A stretch of DNA of 51,791 nt from Sulfuricurvum sp. (GTDB lineage: Bacteria > Campylobacterota > Campylobacteria > Campylobacterales > Sulfurimonadaceae). The notes under the pieces were generated by a model. The model had not been told where the DNA came from. It saw nothing but the letters and a program-made list of their open reading frames with translations, and made no database searches. Within the stretch, counting starts at the first letter, position 1; the number at the start of each line of letters is the position of its first letter. The stretch is from positions 1 through 51,791 of the forward strand of contig NZ_JAQTQR010000009.1 in the NCBI RefSeq assembly GCF_028712165.1. The letters run 5' to 3'. Made by a program: the position numbers and the translations under genes. Below, piece by piece: positions 46,228 through 51,791 of this stretch.

Positions 46228-46855
46228 AATTAAAGCCGTCATCTTTGATATGGACGGAGTATTAATCGAGGCAAAAGATTGGCATTATGAAGCCCTAAAT
46301 AAAGCATTACAGCTTTTTGGAATGGAAATAAGCCGTTACGACCACCTCGTAACCTATGATGGACTTCCTACCAAAAAGAAACTAGAAATGCTTACTGCTG
46401 AACGAGGTCTTCCAAAAGGGCTCCATACGTTTATTAATGATATGAAGCAGCAATATACTATGGAAATCGTCTATGCCGAGTGCAAACCAAAATTTAATCA
46501 TGAATATGCCCTTTCAAAGCTGAAAAATGCAGGGTATCATATGGCAGTATGTTCAAATTCTATCCGAAATACGATCGAAGTTATGATGCAAAAAGCCTCT
46601 TTAGAGTCCTATTTAGACTTTTATATCTCAAATCAAGACGTCACACACGGTAAACCTGATCCTGAAATGTATAATAAAGCAATCAGTAAAATGGGATTAG
46701 CCCCAGAAGAGTGTATGATTGTTGAAGATAATGAAAATGGAATCAAAGCTGCACGAGCAAGTGGAGCTCACGTCATGGAGGTTGAAACCGTTGAAGATGT
46801 TAACTACGAGAATATTAGTCAACACATTAAAAAATTTGAAATGAGTATAAAATGA
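46220..46855 (+). CDS. HAD-superfamily phosphatase or phosphomutase
   Basis: A 211-residue HAD protein of the beta-phosphoglucomutase-like subfamily. Nucleophile D10 and acid/base D12 in VIFDMDGVL; motif II around VCSNSIRNT; Lys in GKPDPEMY; metal aspartates in IVEDNENGIKAARASG. Cap domain about 16-90. Overlaps its neighbours by eight and four bases. It would dephosphorylate or isomerise a sugar phosphate made or used by the adjacent nucleotidyltransferases. Confidence 0.85.
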   Translation: MSKIKAVIFDMDGVLIEAKDWHYEALNKALQLFGMEISRYDHLVTYDGLPTKKKLEMLTAERGLPKGLHTFINDMKQQYTMEIVYAECKPKFNHEYALSKLKNAGYHMAVCSNSIRNTIEVMMQKASLESYLDFYISNQDVTHGKPDPEMYNKAISKMGLAPEECMIVEDNENGIKAARASGAHVMEVETVEDVNYENISQHIKKFEMSIK

Positions 46856-47580
46856 TCAATATCCTCATTCCTCTTGCAGGAAGAAATCAATTTTTTCCTG
46901 AAACCGAGTACCCATATCCAAAATCATTAATCGAAATTAATGGTAAAACAATGATTGAACATGTTATTGATAATTTTGCTACAATCCAAAAAAAGAAACA
47001 ATTTATTTTTATTGTTAATTCAGAAGAGTGTAAAAAATATCATTTGGATAATATACTTTACCTTTTGACCGATCATTCGTGTAAGGTCATTAAAATTGAT
47101 CGAGAAACAAAAGGTGCGGCTTGTAGTGCCATGATGGCAATTGAGTATATTAATAACGAAATGCCGTTGATCATCACCAATGCGGATCAGATTTTTGATG
47201 AAAATCTAGGCGAGTTGATTAACCATTTTCATGGAAATGATGCCGGAGTTCTGACATTTGAATCCGTTCATCCTAGATGGTCATATGCTCGTGTTGATGA
47301 CAATAAACACATCACTGAGACAGCTGAAAAACGACCGATTAGCAAACATGCAATTGCCGGTTTCTACTACTTTGCAAAAGGATCAGATTTTATTAACAGT
47401 GCAATGCAAATGATAAAAAAAGATGCTAATGTTAATGGAGTGTATTTTATTGCTCCGGTACTTAATGAAATGGTGCTGAGTAATAAGCAAATGAAAATTA
47501 TTCCTATAGCAAACAATCACTACCATACTTTTTATACTCCTTCTAAAATCTATGAATATGAAAGAAATACCCAATGCTAA
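46852..47580 (+). CDS. Nucleotidyltransferase-like protein with altered signature
   Basis: A 242-residue sugar-nucleotidyltransferase fold protein, a paralogue of the gene at 48234-48968. The usual GxGxR(x)nPK nucleotide loop is replaced by LAGRNQFFPETEYPYPKSL: the PK is present but the Gly-x-Arg part is not. The metal region NADQIFDE resembles the NSDQIVD of the paralogue. It could still transfer a nucleotide, or bind it without catalysis. Overlaps the NTF2-like gene by seven bases. Confidence 0.75.
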   Translation: MINILIPLAGRNQFFPETEYPYPKSLIEINGKTMIEHVIDNFATIQKKKQFIFIVNSEECKKYHLDNILYLLTDHSCKVIKIDRETKGAACSAMMAIEYINNEMPLIITNADQIFDENLGELINHFHGNDAGVLTFESVHPRWSYARVDDNKHITETAEKRPISKHAIAGFYYFAKGSDFINSAMQMIKKDANVNGVYFIAPVLNEMVLSNKQMKIIPIANNHYHTFYTPSKIYEYERNTQC

Positions 47581-47909
47581 AAATATTGACCACTCAATAC
47601 ATAAAGGCTTTTGATACCAAAGACATAAAAAGTATCGAACAACTTTTATCAAAAACATTTGCATTGGAAGACCCGGTTGTCAAACGAATCGAAGGTAAAA
47701 GAGAAGTGTTAAAAGCTATCCAAAGTATATTTGATTCATGTGAGAAACTCAATTTCAAAGCAAAAAATATTTATCAAGATCATATGACAACTATTATTGA
47801 ATTTATTTTACAACTTGATGAAACCATTTTAACCGGTACTGATATCATTGAGTGGAATGAGCAAAATCAAATGACTGAATTACGAGCATATCTGGATATC
47901 CCAAAATGA
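47574..47909 (+). CDS. NTF2-like (SnoaL-type) small protein
   Basis: A 111-residue alpha+beta protein with the NTF2/SnoaL-2 pattern: N-terminal helices (QYIKAFDTKDIKSIEQLL), ALEDPVV, then a curved sheet ending in RAYLDI. Such folds serve as isomerases, hydratases or binding proteins. It is sandwiched between two nucleotidyltransferase genes and overlaps both neighbours. Exact role unknown. Confidence 0.7.
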   Translation: MLKILTTQYIKAFDTKDIKSIEQLLSKTFALEDPVVKRIEGKREVLKAIQSIFDSCEKLNFKAKNIYQDHMTTIIEFILQLDETILTGTDIIEWNEQNQMTELRAYLDIPK

Positions 47910-48241
47910 AAACAGCCAAACTTGAAGATATGATCAAAGGATGGTTTGTCGGTAACTTCGAACCGTCTCTTTTAAAAACAAACGATGTTGAAGTAGCAGT
48001 TAAAGAATACAAAAAAGGCGATTGTGAAAAACGCCACTATCACAAAGTTGCAACTGAAATTACCGTGGTTGTCAGCGGTCGCATTCGAATGAATGGTGTA
48101 GAATATTCTAAAGGGGATATCATCATTATTGAACCGGGAGAATCAACGGACTTTGAAGCACTTGAAGACAGTGTCAATTCCGTCGTCAAATACCCAGGTG
48201 CGACCAATGATAAATATTTAGGAGAACCCGCGAATGATTAA
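47906..48241 (+). CDS. Cupin-domain protein
   Basis: A 111-residue single-domain cupin. Motif 1 is RHYHKVATEITVVVSGRI (H-x-H-like with the Glu after it) and motif 2 begins GDIIIIEPGESTDF. Could be a sugar-nucleotide isomerase/epimerase or metal-binding protein in the cassette. Overlaps the next gene by eight bases. Confidence 0.78.
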   Translation: MKTAKLEDMIKGWFVGNFEPSLLKTNDVEVAVKEYKKGDCEKRHYHKVATEITVVVSGRIRMNGVEYSKGDIIIIEPGESTDFEALEDSVNSVVKYPGATNDKYLGEPAND

Positions 48242-48968
48242 TATTGTTATACCTATGGCAGGATTAGGTAGCCGCTTTGCTAAAGCAGGATACGAAAAAC
48301 CAAAGCCGTTCATTGATGTAGCCGGTAAACCAATGATTGTACGGGTATTGGACAACTTGTCATATCCAGAAGCGCGGTATATCCTGATTGCAAGAAAAGA
48401 GCATATTGAAAAAGAGCAAGAACTTGTAAAACAAATCGAGCAAGAATACAATGCAATATTTATCCCTATTGATAAACTGACAGAAGGAACAGCCTGTACT
48501 GTCCTTTATGCTCGCAAATATATCAATAATGATTACCCTCTGTTGATTGCCAATTCTGATCAAATTGTCGATATAAATATTAGTGATTTCATTGATGATT
48601 GTATCAATAGAAATCTTGATGGTTCAATCTTAACCTTTATAGATGAGCATCAAGATCCAAAATGGTCATTTGCTAAACTGAATGAAAATGATCTTGTAAG
48701 TGAAGTAAAAGAAAAAGTAGTTATTTCGGAGTATGCAACTGTTGGTATTTATCTTTACTCAAAAGGTAATGACTTTATAAATGCAGCGATCGATATGATC
48801 ATTGAGAATGATCGCGTTAATAATGAATTTTATACTTGCCCTACCTATAATTATGAAATCGCAGAAGGGAAGAAAATTGGTATTTTTAATATTGATTTCA
48901 AACAAATGCATGGAATTGGTACACCGGAAGATTTAAAGAGTTATTTAAAAAATGCAGCAATATTATGA
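48234..48968 (+). CDS. Sugar-phosphate nucleotidyltransferase
   Basis: A 244-residue NTP-transferase of the RmlA/GalU-like fold. The nucleotide loop MAGLGSRFAKAGYEKPKP (Gly-x-Gly-x-Arg and PK) is intact; NSDQIVDINI holds the metal-binding Asp. Related over most of its length to the degenerate protein at 46852-47580, so this member is likely the active one. It would activate a sugar or polyol phosphate as a nucleotide derivative for transfer by nearby enzymes. Confidence 0.85.
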   Translation: MINIVIPMAGLGSRFAKAGYEKPKPFIDVAGKPMIVRVLDNLSYPEARYILIARKEHIEKEQELVKQIEQEYNAIFIPIDKLTEGTACTVLYARKYINNDYPLLIANSDQIVDINISDFIDDCINRNLDGSILTFIDEHQDPKWSFAKLNENDLVSEVKEKVVISEYATVGIYLYSKGNDFINAAIDMIIENDRVNNEFYTCPTYNYEIAEGKKIGIFNIDFKQMHGIGTPEDLKSYLKNAAIL

Positions 48969-49017
48969 AGGCTTTCTCGAATAAATTGAAATTTCACCAA
49001 TTCAGTAGAGTTCTAAA

Positions 49018-49566
49018 ATGATAGGAACACTTTTTTTTAAACGTTTGAGAAACAAAATTAAAATCCAAAAAAACAACCATATAACAATTGGTAATGATGT
49101 TGGATTATCCGGATGTACAATTATCATTAAAGGGCAAAATAATCATCTCATAATCAATGACGGTTCAAGACTAAGAAATATGACAATTGAAATTGTTGGG
49201 AATAGCTGTTCTATAAATATTGGAAAAAACTGTATCATTGGACAGGGATGCTATCTCAGTGCTAAAGAAGAAAATATTCATTTACAGATAGGTGAAAATT
49301 GTATGTTCTCACGTAATGTCAATATTTTAACTTCTGATGGGCATCCGATTTTTCACAATGAGACAAGAATCAATCCTGCTCAAAGTATCATGGTCAAAAA
49401 TAAAGTTTGGCTAGCGGATAATGTAACCGTATTAAAGGGTGTCAGTATTGGTGAAAGTTCTGTTGTTGGAATACACTCGTTGGTAACAAAGTCCATGCCC
49501 TCAAATTCAATAATCGTAGGCATACCGGCAAAAGTGATCAAAGAAAATATTATTTGGAAGTCATAA
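49018..49566 (+). CDS. Hexapeptide-repeat acyltransferase
   Basis: A 182-residue protein with left-handed beta-helix (hexapeptide) repeats: turns begin about residue 20 (NHITIGNDV, GNSCSINIGKNCIIGQG) and end with the family's VGAHS-like block VVGIHSLVTKSMPSNSIIVGIPAKVIKEN. Most likely an O-acetyltransferase of the WcaF/LbH type that decorates the surface glycan. A gap of 49 bases follows the cassette. Its 3' end overlaps the convergent GT9 gene by 17 bases. Confidence 0.88.
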   Translation: MIGTLFFKRLRNKIKIQKNNHITIGNDVGLSGCTIIIKGQNNHLIINDGSRLRNMTIEIVGNSCSINIGKNCIIGQGCYLSAKEENIHLQIGENCMFSRNVNILTSDGHPIFHNETRINPAQSIMVKNKVWLADNVTVLKGVSIGESSVVGIHSLVTKSMPSNSIIVGIPAKVIKENIIWKS

Positions 49567-50611
49567 CTTTTAACAATTCTAAACACTTTTTTATTGTTTC
49601 TTCAGTACTGAATCCTTCAAGTGTATTTTCTTCTGTTGATGATGAACGAATAATTGCTTGCAATTCGCTTCGAGGGCCCCATTCTGATATGTGTTCATTA
49701 TTATCACGATATATACCAACTATCGGAGTATTTATTGCAGAGGCTATATGGATGATACTAGTATCCGGCGTTATGACCAAAGTAAAAACACGCATGAGTT
49801 CTGCAACATCAAAAATCGAATCCGTTTGGTAAGATAATTGACAATTTAACAATTTATATTTTGAGATAATTGATTCTAACTCAAGACGTCTTTGAGGTAA
49901 AGACAACAAAATTATTTTGTAATCATTCAATCCTTTTATGATCTCAACAATTTGTTTTTCATATAAATTACGTGTTAAACTACTTGCATCCACATTCAAT
50001 CCAATAATAATATTGCTCTTTACTGAATGAATAAATTGTTCTGCTCTTTTTGATTTTTCATAATCCTTTGGGAACTCCATTGTAGTATCAAAATGCTCAA
50101 TATTGATTAAATACAATAAACCACATAATTCCTCTACCATGTGTTCTTTTCCAACATCAGGGGTATATACTTTATCATAAAAAGAAATTTCTTTTTTTTC
50201 TATACCATATCGTTTTTCAACTCCTAATCCAATTATCCATTTTGGGTTTAAAAAAAGGATTGTCATTGATTGATCAAATCTTAAAGGCATGGCATCAATA
50301 ACCAAATCATAATTCCGAAATTTCATTTTTAAAATTTCTATCCATGTTTTTATAAACTGCCGTTTTTTATATTTTATAAATACTTTATTCACATAGGGAA
50401 GTTTTTCAAATAAAAAATCACAATGAATAGTAGCAAATACATCAATCTCAAAATGTGGATAGGCCTTCTTTATCTCACGCAAAAGAGGAAAAGCACATAT
50501 AGCATCACCGATACGCGCATTTCTAATTACCAGAACACGTTTTACTTTTTTAGGGTCAAATACTTCTTTTCTTTTCCTAATCTGTTTTAATAACCAACCT
50601 TTCAAACTCAT
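49550..50611 (-). CDS. Glycosyltransferase family 9 (heptosyltransferase-like)
   Basis: A 353-residue GT9 enzyme. N-terminal VLVIRNARIGDAICAFPLLREIKK is the acceptor half hallmark (the RxxxGD-type motif); the C-terminal ITPDTSIIHIASAINTPIVGIY is the donor-binding block. Heptosyltransferases of this family add heptose to lipid A-Kdo or O-glycans; the substrate is not certain. Overlaps the upstream GT9 by four bases on the minus strand. Confidence 0.87.
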   Translation of the reverse strand: MSLKGWLLKQIRKRKEVFDPKKVKRVLVIRNARIGDAICAFPLLREIKKAYPHFEIDVFATIHCDFLFEKLPYVNKVFIKYKKRQFIKTWIEILKMKFRNYDLVIDAMPLRFDQSMTILFLNPKWIIGLGVEKRYGIEKKEISFYDKVYTPDVGKEHMVEELCGLLYLINIEHFDTTMEFPKDYEKSKRAEQFIHSVKSNIIIGLNVDASSLTRNLYEKQIVEIIKGLNDYKIILLSLPQRRLELESIISKYKLLNCQLSYQTDSIFDVAELMRVFTLVITPDTSIIHIASAINTPIVGIYRDNNEHISEWGPRSELQAIIRSSSTEENTLEGFSTEETIKKCLELLKVMTSK

Positions 50612-51630
50612 ACAATGCCTCTAATTGTTTTCAAATGAACTGAAGCAATCTCAAAAACATCTTCGGGAGTCGGTACAGTATGATTTTCTCCAAAAGCAAT
50701 CTCATGTAACCCATCTCTAGGCCAATAACGATAAGGAACCGTATTAAAGAAAATTCCAACAGTTGGAGTATTAACCGTGATAGCCATATTTCTCACACCA
50801 GTATCATTACAAATGACCATAGTAGCTTTTCCAAGATATTCCATCGCTTTTTCATACGGTAAAACTTCTTGTTTTTCAATATTGTTTAAATTGGAAAGCT
50901 GTTCAATAATATCATCAACTTTTTCATGCTGATCTAACCCATCAAGAAAAATATGTCTATAATGAGGGAAAGCGGTTGCCATTTTCCATCCAAGGTCTAT
51001 AAAGTTATTTTTAGGCCAAGTTTTTCCATCATTCGAAGCACTGGTAAAATAAATAATATAAGGATTTGCATTATTCACTTCATAATTAGGAAATCCATAA
51101 TCAAAAGGTCTCTGTGTTTTCGCTCCTAAAATACATAGTTGATGCAGCATTGTTTCTGTCTCTAAAACCAAATCTGAACGTTTGACAGTTACATGATAAA
51201 AAAAGTTTTCTAGACTTCGATAGGGAAAACCTATTTTTAAAGAAGCTTTATTTAAAATACAAACCCATTTTGAAACATTAGTATTTGCTAAATCGAAAAT
51301 GATATCTTGATTTCCTAATTCTTTGATTTGATTAAAACGTTCAAAAATTGAAGTTTTTTTACCATTACGCACTTTTTCTACAACATGGATACTATCTACC
51401 ATATCTACAGGTGCTCCGTAACTTCGGGTATCTATGAGGCTTAAAGTAATTTTTGCATTTGGAAAAAAACGTTTAGCTTCATTAATAAAAACGCGTGTTA
51501 AAACTTGATCTCCAATAGCACCATGACGTATAATAGCTATCTGGTTAACTTCTTCACGCTGAAGTGCTTGAGCATTTTTCCACCCTTTTTTTGATGCCCA
51601 GGCTGCGCCTCTTTGAAACCATAAATACAT
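50608..51630 (-). CDS. Glycosyltransferase family 9
   Basis: A 340-residue GT9 protein. N-terminal IAIIRHGAIGDQVLTRVFI, mid-region ITLSLIDTR, and C-terminal VICNDTGVRNMAITVNTPTVGIFFNTVPYRYW. Start ATG at 51630 follows AGGGGA. The C terminus resembles the remnant at 42943-43075. The pair with the preceding GT9 suggests two successive sugar additions. Confidence 0.86.
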   Translation of the reverse strand: MYLWFQRGAAWASKKGWKNAQALQREEVNQIAIIRHGAIGDQVLTRVFINEAKRFFPNAKITLSLIDTRSYGAPVDMVDSIHVVEKVRNGKKTSIFERFNQIKELGNQDIIFDLANTNVSKWVCILNKASLKIGFPYRSLENFFYHVTVKRSDLVLETETMLHQLCILGAKTQRPFDYGFPNYEVNNANPYIIYFTSASNDGKTWPKNNFIDLGWKMATAFPHYRHIFLDGLDQHEKVDDIIEQLSNLNNIEKQEVLPYEKAMEYLGKATMVICNDTGVRNMAITVNTPTVGIFFNTVPYRYWPRDGLHEIAFGENHTVPTPEDVFEIASVHLKTIRGIV

Positions 51631-51639
51631 TCAATTCCC

Positions 51640-51791
51640 CTATATAACCTGTAAAATTTTTGCAAGTAACATAAACTGTTTTTGACTTTCAAACATTTCC
51701 ATCGCTTTGAGTTGTCCCGCTTTTGCGAACTCAAAACGTATATGAGTATCATACGCAAGTCTCTCTAATTTAACGCTCAAATCATCGCTGT
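51640..51791 (-). CDS. C-terminal part of a protein running off the window edge
   Basis: Minus-strand reading frame cut by the right edge: about 50 codons ending AKILQVI with TAG at 51640. The visible part (FEFAKAGQLKAMEMFESQK and QFMLLAKILQ) is helical and resembles the closing helices of GT4 glycosyltransferases, but too little is present to be sure. Its end lies nine bases before the GT9 start, which suggests one transcription unit. Confidence 0.6.
   Translation of the reverse strand, partial: SDDLSVKLERLAYDTHIRFEFAKAGQLKAMEMFESQKQFMLLAKILQVI

Noticed and set aside
51537-51758. A 73-residue minus-strand frame at the right edge
   Set aside because: It overlaps the GT9 start in another frame; the continuous frame ending with TAG at 51640 has better protein-like content and leads directly to the GT9 ribosome site.

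Overview
The window looks like the chromosome of a free-living member of the Campylobacterota (class Epsilonproteobacteria), most like Sulfuricurvum/Sulfurimonas. The grounds are the gene content and the protein style: an NtrC-type flagellar activator of FlgR type without a DNA-binding domain, LPP20-type and UPF0114 proteins next to it, an asd-hemE block, tRNA-Asn genes with encoded CCA, TATAAT-type -10 boxes with poor -35 boxes, and moderate GC. The genus is inferred from memory, not from a search.

Region 1 (about 390-12000) is a guanidine utilisation locus. A guanidine-I (ykkC) riboswitch with its own terminator precedes an eight-gene operon: an ABC importer (binding protein, permease, ATPase), two DUF1989 proteins (carboxyguanidine deiminase subunits), a biotin-dependent guanidine/urea carboxylase, an SMR-family transporter and allophanate hydrolase. 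Together they would import guanidine, carboxylate it, deiminate carboxyguanidine to allophanate and split allophanate to ammonia and CO2. Just downstream and facing back toward the operon is an outer-membrane porin gene whose leader is a near copy of the operon's whole leader (-10 box, upstream hairpin, aptamer, terminator, Shine-Dalgarno region). The inferred complete system is outer-membrane porin, periplasmic binding protein, inner-membrane ABC importer and degradation, with both transcripts under the same ligand-sensing RNA. This is the most interesting part of the window.

Region 2 (12110-24000) holds an MscS channel; a minus-strand run of a phosphohexomutase, dihydroorotase, a two-component pair, ExbB/ExbD, a 2-oxoglutarate/Fe(II) oxygenase and a TerC-like membrane protein; and an ammonium cluster with two ammonium transporters and two nearly identical PII proteins. 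A 15-bp palindrome lies upstream of each amt gene.

Region 3 (24000-33450) is housekeeping: gyrA, an LPP20-like protein, a small exported protein, flgR, asd, a UPF0114 membrane protein, hemE, a radical SAM protein, two identical tandem tRNA-Asn genes, a MarR regulator and a degenerate, Cys-rich receiver protein.

Region 4 (33500-51791) is a surface-polysaccharide locus: rfbA-rfbB, GtrB/GtrA-type proteins, many glycosyltransferases (families GT2, GT4, GT8, GT9, WavE), a pyruvyltransferase-like protein and an acyltransferase. It includes a tightly overlapping cassette (45595-48968) of phosphodiesterase-like, HAD phosphatase, two nucleotidyltransferases, an NTF2-like and a cupin protein. It also shows decay and rearrangement: a frameshifted GT4 gene, and back-to-back 3' remnants of a GT9 gene and of the GT-C membrane protein gene. 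The 43.3-45.6 kb part is clearly more AT-rich than the rest.
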